Source: Planctomycetota bacterium (GTDB lineage: Bacteria; Planctomycetota; Planctomycetia; Gemmatales; Gemmataceae). From it: 44,273 nt of DNA. Numbering within the stretch: position 1 is the first letter of the stretch; each line of letters opens with the position of its first letter. Of the stretch, positions 7,589 through 16,107 are shown one piece after another. The position numbers and the translations under genes are program-made. The stretch covers positions 1 through 44,273 of the forward strand of contig VGZI01000028.1 in the NCBI GenBank assembly GCA_016872605.1, in the 5' to 3' direction. Under the pieces are notes generated by a model, which saw only the letters and a list, made by a program, of their open reading frames with translations, searched no databases and was not told the origin of the DNA.

Positions 7589-8101
7589 ATGAAGATCAGC
7601 GCTCAAGAAGAGTACGGCTTGCGATGCCTGCTTCGGGTTGCCAAATCCGAAAGCGGCGCTGCTTCGTTGCCGGAAATCGCGACTGCGGAAGGACTTTCGG
7701 TCGCCTATGTCGGCAAGCTCATGGCGGTGTTGCGACACGGTGGGGTGCTCGACAGTGTTCGCGGACGCTCCGGAGGTTACACCCTGGCAAAGCCAGCTGA
7801 GGAAATCGGTCTGGGTTCGATCCTTCTGATTCTCGGCGAACCGCTCTTTGACGAAACCGACTACTGCAAGAAACATGCAGGCACCGAAGCCCCTAACGGC
7901 GTATGTACAAATCGCTCCGGTTGCACGCTGAAATCGCTTTGGCAGACGCTCGAGCACTGGATGCGAAAGACTCTCGATCAGATCACGCTCGCCGACCTGA
8001 TTCAGAATGAAGGCCAGCTTCCGGAATTGTTGCGCGAACGTCTCGCCGCCGCCGTATTCGCCGACGAGCCGCAACTGTTGACCTTGAACGTCGTGAGATG
8101 A
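7589..8101 (+). CDS. Rrf2-family Fe-S-responsive regulator (IscR/SufR-like)
   Basis: This is a 170-residue winged-helix Rrf2 regulator. The start is the ATG at 7589, with GGAG seven bases upstream; the earlier in-frame ATG at 7556 lies on the -10 box. The N terminus ([15 protein letters not shown]) and '[23 protein letters not shown]' with 'GGYTLAKP' are the standard helix-turn-helix and wing. Three cysteines (C93, C106, C112) in the effector region suit a [2Fe-2S] cluster, as in IscR, although their spacing differs from E. coli IscR. It is the first gene of the suf operon and probably represses it when clusters are plentiful. It could equally be named SufR; the name is left open. Confidence 0.88.
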   Translation: MKISAQEEYGLRCLLRVAKSESGAASLPEIATAEGLSVAYVGKLMAVLRHGGVLDSVRGRSGGYTLAKPAEEIGLGSILLILGEPLFDETDYCKKHAGTEAPNGVCTNRSGCTLKSLWQTLEHWMRKTLDQITLADLIQNEGQLPELLRERLAAAVFADEPQLLTLNVVR

Positions 8102-8107
8102 ACGTGC

Positions 8108-8143
8108 AAGCCCAGGAGTTCGGAGTACCTCACACCTGGGCTT
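8108..8143. repeat. palindromic repeat (AAGCCCAGG type) inside the suf operon
   Basis: Perfect 9-bp arms, AAGCCCAGG (8108-8116) and CCTGGGCTT (8135-8143), flank GTTCGGAGTACC-like sequence. It belongs to the same family as the 35-bp-arm element at 18726-18807. It fills the gap between the regulator stop and the sufB ribosome binding site, where a hairpin could lower read-through or protect mRNA. Confidence 0.75.
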
Positions 8144-8160
8144 CAAAGAGGAGACGGATC

Positions 8161-9612
8161 ATGACCACCGCAACCCAAACCATCGAGCAACTCGCCAACA
8201 AAGAATACGAGTGGGGCTTCACGACCGATATCGACGCCGACACCCTGCCCAAGGGGCTGAATGAGGACATTATTCTCCGCATCTCCGCCATCAAGAAAGA
8301 ACCGAAATGGCTGCTCGACTGGCGGCTCAAGGCCTATCGTTTTTGGACAACGATGGAAGAGCCACGCTGGTGGCCGAACGTGACGTTTCCGGCGGTCGAT
8401 TATCAGAACATGATCTACTACGCGGCCCCGAAGCCGAAGAAGCAGCTTACCAGCCTCGATGAAGTCGACCCGGAGCTCTTGAAGACGTTCGAGAAGCTCG
8501 GCATCTCGCTCGATGAGCAAAAACGATTGACCGGCGTTGCGGTCGATGCGGTGTTCGACAGCGTTTCGGTCGCCACGACGTTCAAGGACAAACTCGCCGA
8601 AATGGGCGTCATCTTCTGTTCGTTTTCGGAAGCGGTGCACAATCATCCGGAGTTGATCAAGAAGTATTTGGGCAGCGTGGTGCCTTACAACGACAACTAT
8701 TTCGCGACGCTAAACTCCGCCGTCTTTAGCGACGGGTCGTTCGCATACATCCCCAAGGGCGTGCGCTGCCCGATGGAGCTGTCCACGTATTTCCGCATCA
8801 ACGCCAAGGAGACGGGGCAGTTCGAACGCACGCTGATCGTCTGCGAAGAAGGGGCGTATGTCAGCTATCTTGAAGGCTGCACCGCTCCGATCCGCGACGA
8901 GAACCAACTCCATGCCGCCGTCGTCGAACTCGTCGCGGTCGGCGAAGGATCGCAGATCAAGTATTCGACCGTGCAGAACTGGTACCCCGGCGACAAGGAA
9001 GGCAAAGGCGGCATCTACAACTTCGTCACCAAGCGCGGCGCCTGCCGAGGACGCAACAGCAAGATATCCTGGACGCAGGTCGAGACCGGTAGCGCCATCA
9101 CTTGGAAATATCCGAGTTGCATCCTGATCGGCGACAACTCCGTCGGCGAGTTCTACTCCGTCGCTCTCACTAACCACAAACAACAGGCCGACACCGGCAC
9201 CAAGATGATTCACGTCGGCAAGAACACTAGGAGTACGATCGTCTCGAAGGGCATCAGCGCCGGCCGCGGCCAAAACACCTATCGCGGCCAGGTCAAAGTG
9301 CTCAAGGCGGCCGAGCATTCGCGCAACTACAGCCAGTGCGATTCGCTGCTCTTGGGCGACAAATGCGGCGCCCACACGTTCCCCTACATCGAGGTGAAGA
9401 ACACCAGCTCCACCGTCGAGCACGAAGCGTCCACGTCGAAGATCGGCGAGGACCAGATCTTCTACTGCAAACAGCGTGGTCTTTCCGCGGAAGACGCCGT
9501 CAGCATGATCGTCAACGGCTTCTGCAAGGAAGTCTTCCGCGAGCTGCCGATGGAGTTCGCGGTCGAGGCCCAGAAGCTGCTGGGAGTGAGTTTGGAGGGA
9601 AGCGTTGGCTGA
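8161..9612 (+). CDS. sufB: Fe-S scaffold protein SufB
   Basis: This is a 483-residue SufB, the scaffold on which the SufBCD complex builds Fe-S clusters. The ATG at 8161 has a GAGGAG ribosome binding site; the open frame extends upstream only through the palindromic repeat. The beta-helix core contains '[17 protein letters not shown]', '[13 protein letters not shown]' and '[15 protein letters not shown]'. The residues equivalent to E. coli SufB C405 and E434 are present as C393 ([10 protein letters not shown]) and E422 (VEHEAS), with the same 29-residue spacing. These transfer sulfur and bind the nascent cluster. Length and all core motifs are normal. The stop codon overlaps the start of the broken hicA gene (CTGATG). 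Confidence 0.97.
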   Translation: MTTATQTIEQLANKEYEWGFTTDIDADTLPKGLNEDIILRISAIKKEPKWLLDWRLKAYRFWTTMEEPRWWPNVTFPAVDYQNMIYYAAPKPKKQLTSLDEVDPELLKTFEKLGISLDEQKRLTGVAVDAVFDSVSVATTFKDKLAEMGVIFCSFSEAVHNHPELIKKYLGSVVPYNDNYFATLNSAVFSDGSFAYIPKGVRCPMELSTYFRINAKETGQFERTLIVCEEGAYVSYLEGCTAPIRDENQLHAAVVELVAVGEGSQIKYSTVQNWYPGDKEGKGGIYNFVTKRGACRGRNSKISWTQVETGSAITWKYPSCILIGDNSVGEFYSVALTNHKQQADTGTKMIHVGKNTRSTIVSKGISAGRGQNTYRGQVKVLKAAEHSRNYSQCDSLLLGDKCGAHTFPYIEVKNTSSTVEHEASTSKIGEDQIFYCKQRGLSAEDAVSMIVNGFCKEVFRELPMEFAVEAQKLLGVSLEGSVG

Positions 9613-9810
9613 TGCCCAAGAAAGTGCGCGAGTTGAAGCGGATGCTGACAAATGCCGGTTTCTCTGGCGGCCGGGCTATGGAAGCCACACCGTTTGGTGG
9701 CACGCTGTGAAAACGCACGTGTCGGTCGCGGTCATGATGGCGATGATGCACCGCCACACTTGGAGCACAAGGTGAAGAAAGCGATTCGGCAAGCGAGAGG
9801 CAATCCGTGA
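9612..9810 (+). pseudogene. hicA-like mRNA interferase, broken by two frameshifts
   Basis: Read across three frames, this short gene gives a complete Hic[18 protein letters not shown] lies in the first frame from the ATG at 9612. WRPGYGSHTVWWHAV...HVSVA follows in a second frame (from about 9664). GHDGDDAPPHLEHKVKKAI ends in a third frame (from about 9730 to the TGA at 9808). The HicA hallmarks G-x-GSH and GHDGDD (normally before a C-terminal helix) are recognisable, and the catalytic His of the GSH motif is kept. Each shift is explained by one missing base. HicA toxins are small double-stranded-RNA-binding-fold mRNA interferases. The stop overlaps the GTG of the HicB gene, the typical coupled hicAB arrangement. 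As sequenced, no HicA can be made; two sequencing errors are an alternative. Confidence 0.7.
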
Positions 9811-10058
9811 AGATGCAGTATTCGGTGGTGATCCAGTGGTCCGAGGAAGATCAAGCGCACCTCGTCACGCTGCCAGAATTTGGTCCGGAACCGCAGACAC
9901 ACGGCGCGACTTACAAGGAGGCCGTCATGCACGCGCAGGAAGTGATGGAAACATTGATCGAGTTCTACGAGGAGCAGGGCCGCGCGTTGCCGACGCCAAA
10001 GACATACGCAGAGAAGAAATCCAAGAAACCGATTCGTCACAAACATCAAGTGGCTTGA
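9807..10058 (+). CDS. hicB: HicB-family antitoxin, inside the suf operon
   Basis: This 83-residue protein has the HicB partial RNase H fold: opening strand 'YSVVIQWSEEDQAHLVTLPEF' followed by 'THGATYKEAVMHAQEVMETLIEFY'. The start is GTG 9807 or ATG 9813; the GTG overlaps the hicA stop. No C-terminal DNA-binding domain is visible, so it is the short single-domain type; the tail is basic (KKSKKPIRHKHQ). It normally binds and silences HicA. Here the partner is frameshifted, so it may be an orphan. It is embedded between sufB and sufC, with sufC starting four bases after its stop, so it is co-transcribed with the Fe-S genes. Confidence 0.82.
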   Translation: MKMQYSVVIQWSEEDQAHLVTLPEFGPEPQTHGATYKEAVMHAQEVMETLIEFYEEQGRALPTPKTYAEKKSKKPIRHKHQVA

Positions 10059-10061
10059 TAC

Positions 10062-10820
10062 ATGAACATGCTGACCATCAAGAACCTCCATGCCCGCGTT
10101 GCCGACAAGGACATCCTGCGCGGCATCAACCTCGACGTCAAAGCCGGCGAAGTGCATGCCATCATGGGGCCCAATGGCTCTGGCAAGAGCACCCTTGCCG
10201 GCGTCCTCACCGGCAAGGATGCATTCGAGGTCACGCAAGGCGAGGTTCTCTTCGAAGGCAAGAACCTCCTCGACATGGACCCCGAAGAACGCGCCGGCGA
10301 AGGCATCTTCCTCGCCTTCCAGTACCCGGTCGAGATCCCCGGCGTCACCAACAGCTACTTTCTGCGGGCGTCGGTCAACGCCGTCCGTAAGCATCGCGGC
10401 GAGCCGGAACTCGACGCTGCCGCGTTCCTCAAGATCGTCAAGCAGAAGATGAAGATCTTACATATGCCCGAGGATTTGCTCAAACGCAATGTCAATGAGG
10501 GCTTTTCCGGCGGCGAGAAGAAACGCAACGAGATTTTTCAGATGGCGGTTCTGGAGCCGAGATTAGCGATCCTCGACGAAACCGATTCCGGCCTCGACAT
10601 CGACGCGATGAAAGCGGTGGCCGAGGGGGTCAACGCGCTGCGCTCCAAGGACCGGGCGATGATCGTCATCACGCACTACCAGCGGCTGCTCGACTACATC
10701 GTGCCCGATTACGTGCATGTGTTGGCGGAAGGCCGGATCGTGAAGTCGGGTCCAAAGGAGTTGGCGTTGGAGCTGGAGAAGCACGGTTACGACCCGATCA
10801 AGATGACCGTCCCGGCATGA
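10062..10820 (+). CDS. sufC: Fe-S assembly ATPase SufC
   Basis: This 252-residue ABC-type ATPase is the energy module of SufBCD. Walker A is GPNGSGKST (K42), the signature is 'FSGGEKKRNEIFQM', Walker B with catalytic Glu is 'LAILDETDSGLDID', and the H-loop is 'VITHYQRLLDYI'. The 'SGGEKKRNE' and 'DETDSGLD' wording separates SufC from transporter ATPases. The length is normal. Start is ATG 10062 (or 10068), only three bases after the hicB stop, so translation is coupled. It interacts with SufB and SufD in the cytosol; ATP hydrolysis reshapes the scaffold to expose the cluster site. Confidence 0.97.
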   Translation: MNMLTIKNLHARVADKDILRGINLDVKAGEVHAIMGPNGSGKSTLAGVLTGKDAFEVTQGEVLFEGKNLLDMDPEERAGEGIFLAFQYPVEIPGVTNSYFLRASVNAVRKHRGEPELDAAAFLKIVKQKMKILHMPEDLLKRNVNEGFSGGEKKRNEIFQMAVLEPRLAILDETDSGLDIDAMKAVAEGVNALRSKDRAMIVITHYQRLLDYIVPDYVHVLAEGRIVKSGPKELALELEKHGYDPIKMTVPA

Positions 10821-10858
10821 GATGCAGATTGCAAATTGCAGTTTGACGGGGCCAGAAG

Positions 10859-10887
10859 CCCGCAGGTGAGCGTAGCGAAACCGCGGG
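10859..10887. repeat. short palindromic repeat between sufC and sufD
   Basis: CCCGC / GCGGG arms enclose GGTGAGCGTAGCGAAACC. It lies just upstream of sufD and extends the sufD open frame with non-conserved residues, which is why the later ATG at 10905 is chosen as the start. Confidence 0.5.
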
Positions 10888-10904
10888 ATCGAGCATGCAA
10901 GATC

Positions 10905-12131
10905 ATGGAAAAAACAACATTCACGAAACTGTTCACCCCATTCGATAATCAGGCGGATGCGCGATTTGCACAGCTGCGCCAAAGCGGCCGCGAGTGTTTT
11001 GGCGCAGCGGCCTTGCCCACGACGCGTACAGAAGATTGGCGGTTTACGAATATATCGCCGATCACGGCGACGCCTTTCACGTTGGCGAACAATGTTCATG
11101 CGCGAGTGAAGCTCGATTCCGATCACCCAACTGTCCTGTTTGTCAACGGACGATTCGCCAAACAGGCGCCCGAATCGATCGGGGCGAGTGCCGAAATCGG
11201 CTCATTGGCCAGGGCCACAACGAAACTATCACAGTTGGCACGCATTGCAAGCGACCGAGACAGCCCATTCACGTCCCTGAACACGAGCTTTCTCAATGAC
11301 GGCGCCTATGTGGTGGTTCCCGATGGCAACGTCATCGCGACACCGATTGAGATCAGATTCCACTCTCTCGTGGAAGGAAACGCGCCGGCGATTCATCCCC
11401 GTACGTTGGTTGTCGTCGGCAAAAATGCCTGCGTCACGATCGTCGAGCGATACTCCGGAAATGCAGCATACTTCACCAACGCCGTCACCGAAATCGCCGT
11501 CGGCGAAGGTGCGGTCGTCGATCACGTGAAAATCCAGGACGAAAGCACGACCGCTTACCACATCGCCCACACGGCGGTCGTCATGGGCGCGCGCAGCAAC
11601 TTCACGACGCATTATGTCTCGCTAGGCGGCGCTTTAGTTCGCAACGAGGTCCGCGTTCGCTTCGACGGCGAACATGCCGAGGCCACCGTCAATGGTCTTT
11701 ACCTCGCGTCAGGCACGCAGCACATCGATAACTTCACCCTCATCGATCACGCTCAGCCGAATTGTGCGAGCCATGAGCTTTACAAGGGCATCCTCGACGG
11801 CAAGTCGCATGGCGTCTTCAACGGCAAGATCTTCGTCCGCAAGGACGCCCAGAAGACCGACGCCAAGCAGACGAATAAGGTGCTGCTGCTCTCCGACGAC
11901 GCGACGATCAATACGAAACCGCAGCTCGAGATTTTCGCGGACGATGTCAAGTGCACGCATGGCGCGACCGTCGGCCAACTCGATCCGCTGCAACTGTTCT
12001 ACCTGCAATCGCGCGGCATCCCGCTGGACCAGGCCCGGCGACTGCTGACGTTCGCGTTTGCCAACGATATCGTAGGGCGATTGAAGATTGAGGCGCTGCG
12101 CGACGAACTGGAGCAGCGCATCGTGCGTTGA
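10905..12131 (+). CDS. sufD: Fe-S assembly protein SufD
   Basis: This 408-residue SufD is the SufB-related partner that completes the SufBC2D complex. The N-terminal region carries 'ALPTTRTEDWRFTNISP', typical of SufD. The beta-helix core and the C-terminal signature 'KCTHGATVGQLDPLQLFYLQSRG' follow, where the His corresponds to the conserved SufD residue involved at the SufB-SufD interface. The start chosen is ATG 10905 (MEKTTFTKLF); upstream residues come from the palindromic repeat and are not family-like. The ribosome binding site is weak, so coupling from sufC is interrupted. The role is iron entry and cluster formation with SufB, from family knowledge. Confidence 0.95.
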   Translation: MEKTTFTKLFTPFDNQADARFAQLRQSGRECFGAAALPTTRTEDWRFTNISPITATPFTLANNVHARVKLDSDHPTVLFVNGRFAKQAPESIGASAEIGSLARATTKLSQLARIASDRDSPFTSLNTSFLNDGAYVVVPDGNVIATPIEIRFHSLVEGNAPAIHPRTLVVVGKNACVTIVERYSGNAAYFTNAVTEIAVGEGAVVDHVKIQDESTTAYHIAHTAVVMGARSNFTTHYVSLGGALVRNEVRVRFDGEHAEATVNGLYLASGTQHIDNFTLIDHAQPNCASHELYKGILDGKSHGVFNGKIFVRKDAQKTDAKQTNKVLLLSDDATINTKPQLEIFADDVKCTHGATVGQLDPLQLFYLQSRGIPLDQARRLLTFAFANDIVGRLKIEALRDELEQRIVR

Positions 12132-12134
12132 GTT

Positions 12135-12194
12135 GTTTAGCCGCTCGCCATCGGCGCGGGCGGCCGCGCGTTCGCCAAAGGCGAGCGGCTAAAC
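12135..12194. repeat. palindromic repeat, 15-bp perfect arms
   Basis: The arms GTTTAGCCGCTCGCC (12135-12149) and its exact complement (12180-12194) enclose a 30-base GC-rich loop. It fills the whole gap between sufD and sufS. It is a member of the GTTTAGC group with 21155, 27209 and 38607. Confidence 0.85.
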
Positions 12195-12207
12195 GGGAAC
12201 GTTGAAA

Positions 12208-14031
12208 ATGTCCATCGCAACCACAACCCCGGAAGCCGCACACCCAGCGTTCGATGTCGAACGCGTCCGGGCCGACTTTCTGATTCTGCATCAACTCGTT
12301 CGCGGCAAACCGCTCGTCTACTTCGACAACGCCGCGTCGAGCCAGAAGCCGCGCGCCGTCATCGATGCGATCAAGCATTACTATGAAAACGATCACGCCA
12401 ACGTGCACCGCGGGGTCCATGCTCTGAGCGAGCGTGCGACGGAGCTATATGAAGAAGCCCGGGTCAAAGTGCAGAAGTTTATCGGCGCCCCGTGCCTGCG
12501 CGATCTGATCTTCACGCGAGGCACGACTGAGGCAATCAATCTGGTCGCGCAGACTTTTGGCCGAATGAACGTCCACGCCGGCGACGAGGTCATCGTGTCG
12601 GCCCTGGAGCATCACAGCAACATCGTACCTTGGCAAGTCCTGTGCTGGGAGAAGCACGCCAACTTGCGTGTGATTCCCGTCAACGACGCCGGCGAACTGG
12701 ACCTGGCCGCGCTGGAGAAGATGATCAATCCGGCCACGAAGATCATCTCGATCGCGCATGTCTCCAATGCACTCGGAACGATCAATCCGGTCAAAAAGAT
12801 CATCGAGCTCGCACACCAGCACGGCGTCTATGTCGTGGTCGACGGCGCCCAGGCCGTGCCTCACTTAAGGATCGATGTGCGCGAGCTGGATTGCGACTTC
12901 TACGCCTTCAGCGGCCACAAGGTCTATGGCCCCACGGGAATTGGGGGGCTCTACGGCAAGCCGCGCCATCTGGAGCTGATGCCCCCCTATCAGACCGGCG
13001 GCGACATGATCAGCTACGTCAGCTTCGCCAAGACGACCTGGAACGAGTTGCCGTACAAGTTCGAAGCCGGCACGCCGAACATCGCCGGCGCCATCGGCCT
13101 GGCGGCAGCGGTTGATTACGTCGAAGACCTTGAACAGTCTTTTCTCCGTATTGCAGGCGGCTCGCCTGCGCCGCTTGTCCTTCGCCCGAACAAAACAGAC
13201 GAACTGCCTGCACCGCGTCCCGTCGCTGAACACGAGCACTGCTTGCTGACCCATGCGACCGAGCGCGTCGCGGCGATCCCCGGCGTTCGCATCATCGGCA
13301 CGGCCAAGGAAAAAGCCGGCGTGTTGTCGTTCGTCGTCGAGGGCATGTCGGCGCTCGATGTCGGCACGCAACTCGACCTTGAAGGCATCGCGGTTCGCAC
13401 CGGGCATCACTGCTGCCAGCCGCTCATGGAGCGATTCGGCATCGCCGGAACCGTGCGGGCGTCGTTCGCCATTTACAACACACTGGATGAGGTCGATGTC
13501 TTCGCGGACGCGCTGGAGAAAATCGCGGCCAGCGTCAAGCCGCGAATTGCCGTGCCGGAAATGAGGCAATTCCAATACGCCCCTGCCACTGGCGCCAACC
13601 CGATCGCAGTCGCTGAAGAGTTGGCCAGTGATTTCGAAATTCTTGACGAATGGAAGGATCGATACGAGTACATCATGGACCTGGGCAAGAAGCTCGCACC
13701 GATGCCCGATGTCTTGAAGACGGAACCCAACCGGGTGAAACGCTGTCAAAGCACGGTGTTCATGCACCTGCGCATCAGGCCGGGCACGATCGACATCGTC
13801 GAGTTCCTTGCCGACAGCGATGCGACCATCGTCCGCGGCGAATTGGCGCTTCTGGAGAAACTGTTTTGCGGCCAGCGGGCGGTGGAGATCGTTGCGTTCG
13901 ACATTCACGGCTTCATGGAACGCATCGGCCTTGAGCAGCACTTGAGTCCCGGTCGCCGCACCGGCCTTTCCGAGATGATCGCACGGGTGAAGCACTTTGC
14001 GGCGCAAGTGACCCAGCAAAGCGTGCCATAA
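12208..14031 (+). CDS. sufS: SufS-SufE fusion: cysteine desulfurase plus sulfur acceptor
   Basis: This 607-residue fusion has a SufS-type cysteine desulfurase in residues 1 to about 450: PLP Lys K238 (FSGHKVYGPTG), persulfide Cys C402 (TGHHCCQPLMERF) and the 'HANVHRGVHALSERAT' group II motif. A SufE domain occupies about residues 470-600, with acceptor Cys C513 (RVKRCQSTVFMHL). The desulfurase takes sulfur from cysteine and hands it to the tethered SufE and on to SufB. Start ATG 12208 is preferred to TTG 12202. Odd: about 30 residues (SFLRIAGGSPAP...PRPVA, about 311-340) interrupt the desulfurase. They are encoded partly by a perfect 7-bp palindrome, and a normal SufS runs directly from 'EDLEQ' to 'EHEHCLLTHATE'. 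Confidence 0.95.
   Translation: MSIATTTPEAAHPAFDVERVRADFLILHQLVRGKPLVYFDNAASSQKPRAVIDAIKHYYENDHANVHRGVHALSERATELYEEARVKVQKFIGAPCLRDLIFTRGTTEAINLVAQTFGRMNVHAGDEVIVSALEHHSNIVPWQVLCWEKHANLRVIPVNDAGELDLAALEKMINPATKIISIAHVSNALGTINPVKKIIELAHQHGVYVVVDGAQAVPHLRIDVRELDCDFYAFSGHKVYGPTGIGGLYGKPRHLELMPPYQTGGDMISYVSFAKTTWNELPYKFEAGTPNIAGAIGLAAAVDYVEDLEQSFLRIAGGSPAPLVLRPNKTDELPAPRPVAEHEHCLLTHATERVAAIPGVRIIGTAKEKAGVLSFVVEGMSALDVGTQLDLEGIAVRTGHHCCQPLMERFGIAGTVRASFAIYNTLDEVDVFADALEKIAASVKPRIAVPEMRQFQYAPATGANPIAVAEELASDFEILDEWKDRYEYIMDLGKKLAPMPDVLKTEPNRVKRCQSTVFMHLRIRPGTIDIVEFLADSDATIVRGELALLEKLFCGQRAVEIVAFDIHGFMERIGLEQHLSPGRRTGLSEMIARVKHFAAQVTQQSVP
13136..13222 (+). repeat. in-frame palindrome-containing insertion within sufS
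   Basis: Compared with the normal SufS pattern, about 87 bases appear to be inserted in frame. They contain GCAGGCG-gct-CGCCTGC (13153-13169), a perfect 7-bp palindrome. The reading frame is preserved and the encoded residues (AGGSPAP...) look like a solvent loop between an interdomain helix and the following helix. Boundaries are estimated from the family pattern. Confidence 0.5.
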
Positions 14032-14494
14032 AGGCGTTACTTCTCGCCGAACTCCAACGCCCCGATTGCCTCGCACGGGTCGTACCTGGCGCGGCTCCTC
14101 TTCAGTCCGATCCCCATTGCTCGCAACCGACCTGCCAGCCCGGACACCTGACCACGTTGGCGACTGTTACTTCGAAGTCGCAACCGATCAAAGCCGTGAA
14201 GGACGGGGCAGCGACAATCGGGTCGAAACGTCGTAGAAGAGCATCCATGGCAAGCTCCATCGGTGGCCGGCAACTCCGCTAGCTCCCAGTCTATTCCAAG
14301 GAGCAGATCATGCCTCGCGTGCCTTTAGGGCTCGGCCTCGCCCTGCAATCCGTGGACATTTTTCCGTCGCCGGTCCAGGCGTCGACGCCAAAGACCCGAT
14401 TTTTTGCAGAATTGTCAAAAAAACAGGTGCAAATCAAGCCGCAATCGATGATACTACTACATCCCCGCATCCCACCCATTGGAGTGTGTCCGCC
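14032..14494. other. 463-base intergenic region with doubtful small ORFs
   Basis: No confident gene is present. Two small frames were considered. A 48-residue minus-strand ORF at 14102-14248 (MDALLRRFDPIVAAPSF..., four Cys/Trp-rich positions near its end) has no clear ribosome binding site. A 62-residue plus-strand ORF from 14310 has an AAGGAG site but runs into the protease start and is not protein-like. The AT-rich stretch at 14399-14460 probably holds the promoter of the protease gene. Confidence 0.35.
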
Positions 14495-15967
14495 ATGAAG
14501 AGAATGCCATTATTGCTTGCGTTTTGCATCCTCCTATTGCTTGCGCCGTTTGTGTCGGCACAGAGCGACTTGCCTCGGTCGTATGACCTGCGCAAATCCG
14601 GCGGTGTCACGCCGATTAAAAAGCAGCAAGGCGGCACGTGCTGGGCGCACGGCACCATGGCTGCCATCGAGAGCAATCTCATCGTCTCGGGGAACTGGAA
14701 GAAGTTCGGCAACGGAGGCGCGCCGGCCTTCTGCGAATACCACCTCGACTGGTGGAACGGTTTCAACCGCCATCAAAACCGCGACCTCGCCGATGCGACC
14801 AAGGATCCGACCGGCATGACCGTGCACCAGGGCGGCGACTATCGCGTCGCCACGGCCTACATCTCCCGCGGCGACGGCGTCGTTTGCACCAAGTTGCCTG
14901 AAAAACTCGGCGCCAACCCGGCGTACGCCACGCCCCCGGCCTACACCGATCCGAAGTGCGAAAAGTTCTATGTCCGTGATGTCGAGTGGTTCACCATCGG
15001 CGATAACCTCGAAGGCATCGACGTCATCAAACGGCGCCTCATGACACAGGGGGCGATCGGCACCGCCATGACCGTCAACATCGGCTTCATGGCGAAAGAC
15101 TTCGTGCACTATCAACCACTCGACAATACCAAGAAGCCCAACCATGCCATCGCCATCGTCGGCTGGGACGATGACAAGACGACGGCCGACCCGAATAAGA
15201 AGCTGCCCAAGCCTGGCTGCTGGCTGATCAAGAACAGCTGGGGCGTCGAACGAGGCGACAAGGGGTATTACTGGATCAGCTATTACGACCGCGTTTGCTG
15301 CCGCGATCCGGAGATGGGGGCTGTTTCGTTCCGCAACATCGAGCCGCTCAAGTACTCGCACGTCTACTATCACGACTATCACGGCTGGCGTGCGACCATC
15401 AAGGACATCTCCAAGGCCTGCAATGTCTTCACCGCGACGGCCGATCATAAACTGAACGCGGTCAGCTTCTACACGGCGGCCGACAACGTCAAGTACACGG
15501 CGACGGTCTACAGCAAGTTCGAGAAGGGGGAACCGAAGCTGGCGCTGGCGACGAAGACTGGCGTTATCGAACGGACCGGCTTCCATACCGTTGATCTCGA
15601 CGCTGCCGTCGTCGTCACCAAGGGCCAGCAGTTCGTCGTCTGCCTGGAGGTCTCTCACGGCGGACAGGCCATCGACCGCACCTCGGAGATCGAAGTCCTA
15701 CTGCAGGGCGATCCGAAGAAGGAGCCGGACAAGACGCCCGATGTCAAGCAGCCGACGCCGAAGAAGAAGTTCGTGCCGAAGGGCCCGCGCGGTCCCAACG
15801 GTGGTCCGATCGTCCTCTCCAAGGCGAACCCGGAAGAAAGCTACTACTACAACGGCGTCATCTGGCGCGACCTCTATGAATATCGATTCGAGAACCCGAG
15901 TTGGGCGATGTTCGACCGCACGGCCAACTTCTGCATGAAGGCGCTGGCCGTCGATGCGCCGAAGTAA
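14495..15967 (+). CDS. secreted papain-like (C1) cysteine protease with lectin-like domain
   Basis: This 490-residue exported protein has a strong signal peptide (residues 4-22, ending APFVSAQ). The mature N terminus 'LPRSYDLRKSGGVTPIKKQ' is the usual start of papain-type catalytic domains. The catalytic Cys is C49 (GGTCWAHGTMAAIES), the His is H217 (NHAIAIVGWDD) and the Asn is N247 (LIKNSWGVERGDKGYYWISY), so the triad is complete. The paired Gln before the Cys motif is shifted by one or two positions relative to papain. Residues about 285-400 form a beta-rich 'lectin-like' domain often attached to bacterial C1 peptidases. No propeptide is seen. A GTG at 14486 gives a slightly longer frame; ATG 14495 is preferred. 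It probably degrades or processes cell-surface or environmental protein. Confidence 0.9.
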   Translation: MKRMPLLLAFCILLLLAPFVSAQSDLPRSYDLRKSGGVTPIKKQQGGTCWAHGTMAAIESNLIVSGNWKKFGNGGAPAFCEYHLDWWNGFNRHQNRDLADATKDPTGMTVHQGGDYRVATAYISRGDGVVCTKLPEKLGANPAYATPPAYTDPKCEKFYVRDVEWFTIGDNLEGIDVIKRRLMTQGAIGTAMTVNIGFMAKDFVHYQPLDNTKKPNHAIAIVGWDDDKTTADPNKKLPKPGCWLIKNSWGVERGDKGYYWISYYDRVCCRDPEMGAVSFRNIEPLKYSHVYYHDYHGWRATIKDISKACNVFTATADHKLNAVSFYTAADNVKYTATVYSKFEKGEPKLALATKTGVIERTGFHTVDLDAAVVVTKGQQFVVCLEVSHGGQAIDRTSEIEVLLQGDPKKEPDKTPDVKQPTPKKKFVPKGPRGPNGGPIVLSKANPEESYYYNGVIWRDLYEYRFENPSWAMFDRTANFCMKALAVDAPK

Positions 15968-15975
15968 GAATTTCT

Positions 15976-16028
15976 TTAGCTTGCGGCTTTACGCTCGCAA
16001 TGCGCCATGCGAGCGCGAAGCTGCAAGC
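15976..16028. repeat. palindromic repeat between tandem secreted-protein genes
   Basis: This interrupted inverted repeat has CTTGC, GCTT and GCTCGC facing GCGAGC, AAGC and GCAAG. Its right half (GAGCGCGAAGCTGCAAGCG) is nearly identical to elements at 35804 and 40987, so it belongs to that family. Confidence 0.65.
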
Positions 16029-16107
16029 GTCGATAACACATGCTGCTCGGATGGATTGTCCTCTCTCGTTCAACTCTTCGCCCCTCGGCAATTTCAGGAA
16101 TCAACTC

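Noticed and set aside
14310-14498. 62-codon ORF with a good AAGGAG site before the protease gene
   Set aside because: Residue content is not protein-like, and it overlaps the start of the protease signal peptide; kept only as a note.
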